This document shows, one piece after another, positions 1 through 6,600 of a DNA stretch of 9,821 nucleotides (the first letter of the stretch is position 1; the number at the start of each line of letters is the position of its first letter). Source of the stretch: Candidatus Zhuqueibacterota bacterium RBG_16_48_16 (GTDB lineage Bacteria > Zhuqueibacterota > Zhuqueibacteria > Residuimicrobiales > Sediminimicrobiaceae). A model generated the notes under the pieces. It saw only the letters and a list, made by a program, of their open reading frames with translations, did no database searches and had not been told where the DNA came from. The stretch covers positions 18,144-27,964 of the forward strand of contig METF01000266.1 in NCBI GenBank assembly GCA_001771235.1, read 5' to 3'. Position numbers and translations under genes: made by a program.

Positions 1-1
1 G

Positions 2-250
2 GCCGCACACGGCTGTGCCGTTCTGTTTGGCCCGCGTTTTTTCAATTCGATTGAAGCGCCGGAGCTTGTACGGAGGGGCGGAGCTGTCCCCATCGGCAAC
101 AAAGAGGATTTACAAACTATCATGCATGATTTTATCAACGATCCGCATAAAATAGAACAAATCGGTTGTACAGCAAAGAGGTTTGTGGAGGAAAATATGG
201 GAGCCAGTCAAAGGATCGTTGACGTTTTGGCGACCTATCTGGGAAAGTAA
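2..250 (+). CDS. waaA: 3-deoxy-D-manno-octulosonic acid (Kdo) transferase, C-terminal 82 residues (5' truncated by window edge)
   Basis: The frame is open from the first bases and stops at TAA 248-250. The visible tail begins AAHGCAVLFGPRFFN, followed by an EA.EL..RGGA stretch and a helical end with GASQRIVD. This matches the C-terminal donor-binding half of GT30 Kdo transferases, where a conserved 'A..G.P.LFGP...N' segment precedes a loop rich in glutamate, alanine and leucine. Family knowledge: the enzyme transfers Kdo from CMP-Kdo to lipid IVA at the cytoplasmic face of the inner membrane, which implies an LPS-making diderm. Most of the protein, including the N-terminal anchor and catalytic glutamate, lies outside the window, so mono- versus bifunctionality cannot be judged. 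mtnA starts 15 bases downstream, so the two are probably co-transcribed. Another GT-B glycosyltransferase is possible but less likely given the motif. Confidence 0.85.
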   Translation, partial: AAHGCAVLFGPRFFNSIEAPELVRRGGAVPIGNKEDLQTIMHDFINDPHKIEQIGCTAKRFVEENMGASQRIVDVLATYLGK

Positions 251-265
251 TAACCGGGAGAGACC

Positions 266-1312
266 ATGGAAGATTTGTATACGATCAAGTGGCACGGCGG
301 CAAAGTGCGAATACTGGACCAGCGGCAGTTGCCGAACGAGCTCGTCCTTCTTGAAATATCGGACCATCGCGGGATCGTCAATGCGATCAATAACATGAGT
401 ATCAGGGGTGCGCCTGCCATCGGTATTGCGGCGGCGTTCGGTGTGGTTCTATCCGTGTGGAGCGCCGATGATACGGACAGGCCGACATTTTTGGAAAGAG
501 CTAATACCGCCATTAAAGAGATCAAGGAAACCCGTCCGACGGCAAGGAATCTTTTCTGGGCCCTGGAAAGAATGCGTTTGGTGCTGACGCGCAATCTGAA
601 CAGGCCGTTGGGTGAAATTAAAAAGGCACTTTTATCCGAGGCGCAACGAATACTTGATGATGACATAAATCGATGCGAGAAAATAGGCAAATACGGCGCT
701 GCGTTATTGCCTGACAGAGCTTTTGTGCTGACGCATTGTAATGCCGGCGCCCTGGCGACAGGCGGCTACGGCACGGCGCTTGGCGTCATTCGGGCGGCCA
801 TTGCCGGAGGGAAAAAAGTCAAGGTTTATGCCAATGAGACGCGCCCCTTGTTGCAGGGCGCTCGATTGACTTCGTTCGAGCTGCTGGAAGACGACATCGA
901 CGTAACGCTGATTGTCGACAGCGCCGCCGGGGCGGTGATGCGCGAAGGTAAAATCAATATCGTTCTTGTCGGAGCGGATCGTATTGCCAGCAACGGCGAT
1001 ACCGCCAACAAAATCGGCACTTATTCACTGGCCGTTCTTGCCAAGAAGCACCAGATTCCTTTTTACGTCGCCGCGCCTCTGTCCACCTGCGATTTCGATT
1101 TGGCCAACGGCAGCAGAATTCCTATTGAAGTGAGAGATGCGGACGAGGTTCGCAGAATAAATTCGCTGCTCATCGCCCCGGAAGATGTGCAAGTCTACAA
1201 TCCGGCATTTGATGTGACGCCGAACGATCTCATCGATGCCATTATCACCGAAAGGGGAATTGCCAGACCCCCGTTCAAAACCACGCTGAGCGATCTCAAA
1301 AATAAGACTTGA
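266..1312 (+). CDS. mtnA: S-methyl-5-thioribose-1-phosphate isomerase
   Basis: This 348-residue protein has the normal length for MtnA. It isomerises methylthioribose-1-phosphate (an aldose phosphate) to methylthioribulose-1-phosphate in the methionine salvage pathway, in the cytosol. Motifs seen in order: SIRGAPAIG (45-53), THCNAGALATGGYGTALG (156-173) with the expected catalytic Cys158, ANETRPLLQGARLT (189-202), VGADRIASNGDTANKIGTY (235-253) with the expected catalytic Asp238, APLSTCDF (270-277) and the C-terminal PAFDVTP (313-319). All are diagnostic of MtnA within the eIF2B-alpha/beta/delta-like fold family and set it apart from ribose-1,5-bisphosphate isomerase. ATG 266 has GGAG at 257-260, five bases upstream. 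No other salvage gene (mtnK, mtnB, mtnD, MTA phosphorylase) is in view. In organisms lacking the full cycle, MtnA can serve shunts that recycle MTA or 5'-deoxyadenosine; which applies here cannot be told. Confidence 0.96.
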   Translation: MEDLYTIKWHGGKVRILDQRQLPNELVLLEISDHRGIVNAINNMSIRGAPAIGIAAAFGVVLSVWSADDTDRPTFLERANTAIKEIKETRPTARNLFWALERMRLVLTRNLNRPLGEIKKALLSEAQRILDDDINRCEKIGKYGAALLPDRAFVLTHCNAGALATGGYGTALGVIRAAIAGGKKVKVYANETRPLLQGARLTSFELLEDDIDVTLIVDSAAGAVMREGKINIVLVGADRIASNGDTANKIGTYSLAVLAKKHQIPFYVAAPLSTCDFDLANGSRIPIEVRDADEVRRINSLLIAPEDVQVYNPAFDVTPNDLIDAIITERGIARPPFKTTLSDLKNKT

Positions 1313-1336
1313 TTCGCAATAAAAATTCAATTATAT

Positions 1337-1363
1337 TTGCCGGATTTTTAACATAAAGATAAT
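1337..1363 (+). promoter_or_regulatory. Weak candidate promoter before the lipoprotein gene
   Basis: TTGCCG (1337-1342) and GATAAT (1358-1363) are separated by 15 bases in the AT-rich 69-base gap between mtnA and the lipoprotein gene. The spacer is shorter than the sigma-70 optimum and both boxes are imperfect. No terminator is visible after mtnA, so readthrough from waaA-mtnA is equally possible. Confidence 0.2.
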
Positions 1364-1373
1364 CATAAAGTTC

Positions 1374-1378
1374 AGGAG
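1374..1378 (+). promoter_or_regulatory. Ribosome binding site AGGAG of the TPR lipoprotein gene
   Basis: AGGAG lies 3 bases before the first ATG (1382) and 6 bases before the second, adjacent ATG (1385). The spacing favours initiation at 1385, which would remove a single methionine and leave the signal peptide intact. Confidence 0.6.
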
Positions 1379-1381
1379 AGT

Positions 1382-2482
1382 ATGATGAAACCAAAACGAC
1401 CGGTGCAATTCATCATTTTCGCAATTCTCGCCACGATAATCCTTGTCTCTTGCCAAAGCAAAGAAGTAACCTCAGCAAAAGTGTACATCCAACAAGACAA
1501 CTGGGAAAAGGCCAAAGAACAGCTCTTGACGGCCGTCGACGTGTACCCCAATGATCTTGAAGCTCATTACCTGTTAGGAGAGGCTTACGCCAATGAACGC
1601 GAATGGGTGAAAATGAACGAATCTTTTGACAAGTCTTTAAAGATCGGACCAAAGTTTGAGCCTCAAATCAAAAACACACTTGAAAAGAATTGGGTAACCG
1701 CATTCAATACCGGTGTATCCAAGATCAACGCCAACGATATGGAAGCTGCCATCGGCAAATTCAAAGATTGTTTATTGATCAATCCGGAAAGAGTTGAAGG
1801 ATACAAGAATCTGGCTGTTTCGCTTACGCGCACGGATAATTACGCGGAAGCGAAAAATGTATACCAGCAATACCTGGCTATTGATCCCAAAGACCTGGAG
1901 ATCATGCAACAGTTGGCCCAGGTGCATTTCGAGCTAAAGGAATACACTGAAGTCGTCGAGCTTGAGAAAAAAATCCTTGAAATCGAACCGGAAAATGTCG
2001 ACGCCATCGTAAACCTGGCGCTTGCTTACGATTTTCTCGGCGATGCCGATATGGCCATTGAAACGTACGAAAAAGCCTTGAGCAAAAACCCCAATGAAAA
2101 AGACCTGCTTTTCAACCTTGGCCGGCTGTATTACGTGAGGAATGATTACGATAAAGCAATCGAGAACTTTGATCGGGTCATTGAGCAAGATCCCGAAGAT
2201 TTTGACTCGAATCTTAACGTGGGTAATGCCCTGCTGACGATTGCGGACAATGAGCGTAAACGGCTGCTTGAAAAAGAGAACGATGGCCAGACTGTCACTG
2301 CAAACGAACGGGAGAATATGAAAAATCTTTATTGCCGAGCCGTGCCATATCTGGAAAAAGCGGTATCCATAAAAGATGATAATCCGAATGTATGGAATAA
2401 TCTCGGCGTCGCTGCTATTAACTGTGGGGAGAAAGAGAAGGGCGAGGCCGCGTTTAAAAAAGCCGAAGAGCTGAACCAATAG
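1382..2482 (+). CDS. TPR-repeat outer-membrane-type lipoprotein, function unknown
   Basis: This 366-residue protein has a lipoprotein signal: basic residues at 4-6, a hydrophobic core at about 8-22, and the lipobox LVSC ending at Cys24. Residue +2 is Gln rather than Asp, so under the enteric Lol rule it would go to the outer membrane; that rule may not hold in this organism. The rest is almost entirely tetratricopeptide repeats, about nine 34-residue units from about residue 30. They show typical endings such as AVDVYPND, CLLINPER, YLAIDPKD, ILEIEPEN, ALSKNPNE and VIEQDPED. A charged insert (about 290-315) interrupts the array before the last repeats (about 318-366). Such a protein probably scaffolds other envelope proteins in the periplasm, but no enzymatic domain is visible and no specific role can be assigned. 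BamD is also a TPR lipoprotein, but it is shorter with about five repeats, so I do not call it BamD. A strong terminator follows 22 bases after the stop. Confidence 0.9.
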   Translation: MMKPKRPVQFIIFAILATIILVSCQSKEVTSAKVYIQQDNWEKAKEQLLTAVDVYPNDLEAHYLLGEAYANEREWVKMNESFDKSLKIGPKFEPQIKNTLEKNWVTAFNTGVSKINANDMEAAIGKFKDCLLINPERVEGYKNLAVSLTRTDNYAEAKNVYQQYLAIDPKDLEIMQQLAQVHFELKEYTEVVELEKKILEIEPENVDAIVNLALAYDFLGDADMAIETYEKALSKNPNEKDLLFNLGRLYYVRNDYDKAIENFDRVIEQDPEDFDSNLNVGNALLTIADNERKRLLEKENDGQTVTANERENMKNLYCRAVPYLEKAVSIKDDNPNVWNNLGVAAINCGEKEKGEAAFKKAEELNQ

Positions 2483-2504
2483 CTTTCACCCCGTTGTCTA
2501 TAAT

Positions 2505-2532
2505 GCCCCGAACTTTTTCGGGGCTTTTTTTT
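2505..2532 (+). terminator. Rho-independent terminator after the lipoprotein gene
   Basis: A perfect 8-bp stem (GCCCCGAA, 2505-2512, with TTCGGGGC, 2517-2524) closes on a CTTT loop and is followed directly by eight T residues (2525-2532). It sits 22 bases past the lipoprotein stop and ends that transcription unit, so uppS should have its own promoter in the following gap. Confidence 0.93.
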
Positions 2533-2617
2533 ATCTTTTTCTCAAAAGCCAAGCACGCTCCCGGGCGCCGGATCGAACATGGGGAAATGCAATAAACTTA
2601 TGCTGCCCTGTGTTCCG

Positions 2618-2630
2618 CTCGATCATCGAG
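2618..2630. repeat. Short palindrome upstream of uppS, possible operator
   Basis: CTCGAT and ATCGAG form a perfect 6-bp inverted repeat around one central C. Flanking bases extend the symmetry to CGC/GCG if one base is bulged. It lies about 90 bases before the uppS start, upstream of an AT-rich stretch, which would suit a regulator site. There is no T-run, so it is not a terminator. It could be a chance palindrome. Confidence 0.3.
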
Positions 2631-2654
2631 GCGTAAAAGCTAAAGATAAATCGC

Positions 2655-2680
2655 TTGATTTTGAGCCATAATTATATAAA
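2655..2680 (+). promoter_or_regulatory. AT-rich probable promoter region of uppS
   Basis: The 2533-2721 gap has no gene. After the terminator at 2505-2532, transcription of uppS must restart here. The best candidate elements are TTGATT (2655-2660) and TATAAA (2675-2680) inside a run of nearly pure A/T. The 14-base spacing is short of the sigma-70 optimum, so the exact boxes are uncertain even though a promoter somewhere in this gap is likely. Confidence 0.35.
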
Positions 2681-2721
2681 TTAATTGCCTGTGTTGTGAT
2701 AACCTGAGGTGTTAGAATTTC

Positions 2722-3477
2722 GTGATTGACGATCAGAGAGTTGAAAAAATCAAAAAATCCGGTAACCTGCCACAGCACATTGCTATTATAATGGACGGGA
2801 ACGGCAGGTGGGCTAAATCGAAAGGATTATCCCGCGTCGAAGGCCACAAGTGCGGTGTCGAGTCCGTCAGGGCCGTTGTTGAATCCGCAGGCGCTTTAAA
2901 CCTTCGCGCTCTGACGCTTTATACATTTTCTTCCGAAAACTGGGCGAGGCCTAAAAGTGAAATTTCAGCTCTGATGTCTCTCATTGTCCGGACGGTGAAA
3001 AATGAGGTGGACGAGCTGGATAAAAATAACGTCCGCCTTACGGTGATCGGTGACATCGATGCATTGCCCCCGGCGCCGCGCCTGGGCGTCAAAAACACAA
3101 TCGAAAGGTTGAGAAAAAATACCGGTCTGATCGTCAACCTGGCATTGAGCTACGGCGGCAGGCAAGAGATCGTCGAAGTGGCGAAGGCTCTTGCGCAACA
3201 GGCGATTGCCGGGGAAGTGGAAATTACGAAAATCGACGAAGAGCTGTTCAAGCGGCAACTGCAAACATCGTGGCTTGGTGATCCCGACTTGCTCATCCGA
3301 ACCGGAGGTGAAATGCGGATCAGCAACTTTTTGCTTTGGCAAATGGCCTATACGGAAATGTATTTTACCGAAAAATACTGGCCGGACTTTCGGCACGATG
3401 ATTTTTTTGACGCCATCGAAATTTTCCAGCATCGGGAAAGACGGTTCGGCAAGGTCAGTGAACAGCTTGCCAGGTGA
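2722..3477 (+). CDS. uppS: Undecaprenyl diphosphate synthase (cis-prenyltransferase), GTG start
   Basis: This 251-residue protein matches the family's usual 240-255. It condenses isopentenyl diphosphate units onto farnesyl diphosphate, with cis geometry, to make the C55 lipid carrier for peptidoglycan, O-antigen and related polymers. Hallmarks seen: MDGNGRWAK (24-32) with the Mg-binding Asp25, EGHKCG (40-45), YTFSSENWARP (67-77), SYGGRQE (143-149) and the C-terminal block PDLLIRTGGE (188-197), with SNFLLWQ (201-207) and Glu212. The start must be GTG 2722: an in-frame TAG lies at 2713, and the next ATG (2791) would remove the start of the core fold. GAGG at 2706-2709 is 12 bases upstream, a long spacing, so translation may be modest. 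In many Proteobacteria cdsA follows; here a terminator-like hairpin and tamB follow instead. The core enzyme is essential in most bacteria. Confidence 0.97.
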   Translation: MIDDQRVEKIKKSGNLPQHIAIIMDGNGRWAKSKGLSRVEGHKCGVESVRAVVESAGALNLRALTLYTFSSENWARPKSEISALMSLIVRTVKNEVDELDKNNVRLTVIGDIDALPPAPRLGVKNTIERLRKNTGLIVNLALSYGGRQEIVEVAKALAQQAIAGEVEITKIDEELFKRQLQTSWLGDPDLLIRTGGEMRISNFLLWQMAYTEMYFTEKYWPDFRHDDFFDAIEIFQHRERRFGKVSEQLAR

Positions 3478-3536
3478 GAGGGCGGGCGTTTCGAGGATTG
3501 GTGCGAGATGATTTAGGCTTTCTTTAAAAATGTGAG

Positions 3537-3542
3537 TATAAT
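3537..3542 (+). promoter_or_regulatory. Perfect TATAAT -10-like hexamer upstream of tamB
   Basis: A consensus TATAAT lies in the 140-base gap between uppS and tamB. No good -35 box is found 16-18 bases upstream (the sequence there is TTAGGC-like). If used, the transcript would start near 3549, a few bases before the hairpin at 3557-3582, which would then sit at its very 5' end. Confidence 0.35.
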
Positions 3543-3556
3543 TTCCAGGCTTGTGC

Positions 3557-3582
3557 AAAAGGCGGGTTTACTCGCCTTTTTT
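3557..3582 (+). terminator. Terminator-like hairpin between uppS and tamB
   Basis: AAAAGGCGGG (3557-3566) pairs with CTCGCCTTTT (3571-3580), giving a 10-bp stem with one G-U pair and a TTTA loop. The T-run continues to 3582. It begins 80 bases after the uppS stop and ends 35 bases before the tamB start. It most simply terminates uppS; because its A-tract pairs with its T-tract it may also work on the other strand. Confidence 0.8.
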
Positions 3583-3607
3583 AGTTTGAAGCATATACGT
3601 GACGAGT

Positions 3608-3612
3608 AAAGG
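3608..3612 (+). promoter_or_regulatory. Ribosome binding site AAAGG supporting the TTG start of tamB
   Basis: AAAGG lies five bases upstream of TTG 3618. An in-frame TGA at 3600 closes the frame upstream with no ATG or GTG between. The next in-frame ATG (3657) falls inside the N-terminal membrane anchor, so TTG is the best start. Confidence 0.7.
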
Positions 3613-3617
3613 TTCGA

Positions 3618-6600
3618 TTGAAAGCGCGTCGATGGGTCCTGTATGTTGTTCTTTTAATGGTCGGTTTTGCCTTTGTCTCATTCAATGGCTGGCGATTAAT
3701 ACACGCCAATGACAGGATCAAAAAATTCATTTTGAAAGAAGTCCGACCCATTCTCGGTGAATCGTGCAATATCCAGAACGTTAGCATGGGTATCGGCAGG
3801 ATTCACCTGAAAGGGGTCAGTATATCCCTGCCGGATGAACAATTTTCCCTGTACATCGGCGATTTGCGTATCGGCTATAATCTTGTCGATTTTCTCATTC
3901 ACGGATTCGATACCAAAAATATCACCCAGGATTTGCTGATTGCCAGTCCCCGCCTGGAGCTCATCTACCGAGAGTCGCCCCAACGTAATAAGGTCGATGA
4001 GCCGCCTGAATTGTCATTCAAAGATATCGAAGAAAAATACGATGAAAATCTCAAGCAACTGAGAATCCTCCGGCGCCTGACTGTTGTTGATGGGGAAATA
4101 TACCTGCGCACATTGCAGGGAGAAAAGGTTCAACTGGCTAATGGCATCAAAGGGTGGCTGATCCCGGAATCGCCTGATTCCTTGCAAATCGCCCTGTCCG
4201 GTAACCTGTTCACTTCAAAAACGAATAATCTGTCTATTGCGGGCAGAGTGGATATGCAAAAAGGAAGCGTTGTTTACGCCCAGGCCATTCTGTCACAATA
4301 CGATTTGGGAATGCAAATTCCGCATCTCATACCAAAAGCCATCGTATTCCACAAGGGTTTGCTGAATGGAAGTTTGAGCTTATCCAGGTCAAAAGCGGCG
4401 GACAGGCACTTTGACATAGACGGCCTTGTGACTGTTGAGGGTGCGGAAGCACATATTTTTGGTGACGCTCTTCATCTTGAAAATATGGACTGCGAGGCGC
4501 GGATAGCTGACTGGAATATTATTTTCACCAAAACAAGCCAGCACATCAACGGGGCTGCTTTCGATCTTTTCGGCCAGGTGCGCAATATTTTGAATCCGCA
4601 GGTGGACCTTACCTTCCGGTCCAAAGATGTCGATCTAGGCCGATTTGCCGCAATTTTGGGAAAACCTTATGGCGAGCGCTTTCAGGGACACGGCCGGGCG
4701 ACTTGTACCATTACGGGCTCCCTGGCAAATCCTGCGATGAGCACTCGAATTTTCGCGAACAAAGGGCACTTTTTCGATCAGCCATTCGACAGCCTGGAGG
4801 TCAAGGCACGATATACATCCGCAAATCTGGTTGTTGAGAAATGCGATTTTCAATTCAGAGGTACGAAGGTACGGTTTAGCGGCGCGGTTGATTCCGTAAA
4901 AAATGGCGATCCTATTAAAGGCAGCCTGGCGCTGGCAGGCGATATTCTGCCGCAACTGGGCTCGCTCATGAAAAGGAATCTATCGTCCTGCCCGGTATGG
5001 CTCAACGCCGATTTTTCCGGCTCGCTGAAAAAGCCTGTTGTGACAGGAGACTTTAGCCTTCATTTTGTGAATAAGCACAACGATTCCCTCGCAAGCAGGG
5101 CGGCGTTTGTGATCCGGGAGGATATTGCGACGATCAATTCGCTGGAAGGCAACGGCTCGCCGAAAATTTACGGGCGTGTCAATCTGAAAGAGCAGCCGCT
5201 GCAATTTGAATTCACCGTATCGAAGGCTCAGAAACTGCTGTCGCATGCCTTTGCCCTGCCCCGAATCGATTATCTTGAAAAGGATGTGGATGTGCTGTTC
5301 AGGATACAGGGGAACCGCAATCGGTTTGATGCCGGTATCGAGTTGTTGCGATTCGAGGGTGGGTTTTTTGTTGAAAGGCTTGCCCTGCTCGAAGGTGAAT
5401 TCCGCGAGGCCAATCATCGTCTTTTGGCCGATGGCGCCATTGTCATACGGCCTGACAATATCGATCCCTATATCGGCCAGTTCGCGTTTTCAATCGATCG
5501 AAAAGAAATACTTCTCGACCGGCTTACTTTTTACGATAATATCGATGCTCATTACCGGACTCGGAATGTGCCGGGCAGCGATATTTACCAATCGGGCGAC
5601 ATTTCGATAACCGATCTCAAACTCAACCGCATTTTAGGCGTAGCCGATTCGATCCTTTCCGGTACTATCGATGGGGATATCGTCGTGGAAAGCACGAGGA
5701 ACAGTGCCAACGTCAACGGCAGTCTTTTACTGCACGATTTCTATTTTAATCGAAAAGGCCCCTACAGCAGCGAGCTGGTGTTCAACGTCGATTCGCTCGG
5801 CGTTCACCTGGAGCGCCTCGAAATAAAGTCGAAGGAAGCAACGAAAATTTATGTCCGGGGAAATTACCAGCCAAATCAGGACAATCTCGATATTACCGTA
5901 CAGGGAGCCGGATTCGACAGCCGTTCTCTTGTGAGGCATTTTTCCACGATCGACTCTCTGCTCTCCGGGCAGATGATCGTCGATCTAAAGATTCAAGGCT
6001 CTCTGAAAAAGCCGGAGGTCGAAGGGAGAGTGGCTGTCAGGAACGGCAAGATGATTTATTTTCCGTTCGACGAGCTTGAATTGACCATAGGCAATACCGA
6101 ACAAAACATAGATAATAGTGCCGGGAAAAAGTTTCCCGAAATCCATTTTAACAGGATCAAGATACTCCGTTCGGACGATTTTGTGTTGGTCGGGGAGGGC
6201 ATTTTGCCCATGAGCCTTGAAGATAGCTTGCACATCACTCTTGAAGGAAAGGGCGATTTTTTGAGCTTATTTAAGGATGTCTCCCCATATTTTGTCCACA
6301 CGGAAAGCAGTGGAATCCTCACGGCGAGATTAAGCGGTACATTTGAGCGCCCGGTATTGGAAAATGCTCGGCTGCAATTCGAAGCGGGCAGGATGATTTT
6401 CGACAGCGTCGTCCCCGAGGTGACAAACCTCAAAGGCCTTGTCGATTTTGTTCCTGAGGAACAGTTTGTTCATATCCGCCAATTGGAAGGCTTCATGGGC
6501 GGAAAATGGTTTCGTATTTCGAATCAGTTGGCTAACGATCAATTGGCGGAAAGGCCGATAGAAAATCTCATTTTAGGGGGAGATGGCTTCAATCTTGGTG

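Noticed and set aside
235..690. 151-residue open frame on the - strand
   Set aside because: It is antisense to mtnA, whose + strand product carries family motifs over the same bases.
1934..2479. 181-residue open frame on the - strand
   Set aside because: It is antisense to the TPR lipoprotein and mirrors its repeats; no ribosome site or known domain.
2561..2571. CCGG-GCG-CCGG short inverted repeat in the uppS upstream gap
   Set aside because: The arms are only four bases and self-complementary; too short to claim as a regulatory site or hairpin.
2709..2729. Six-codon GTG-started mini-frame overlapping the uppS start
   Set aside because: It could look like a leader peptide for coupled translation, but its GTG overlaps the only ribosome-site-like GAGG and there is no separate initiation signal; probably chance.
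5206..5610. 134-residue + strand frame inside tamB
   Set aside because: It is an alternative frame of tamB, rich in Arg, Ser and Cys as out-of-frame translations tend to be, and the tamB frame is continuous through it.
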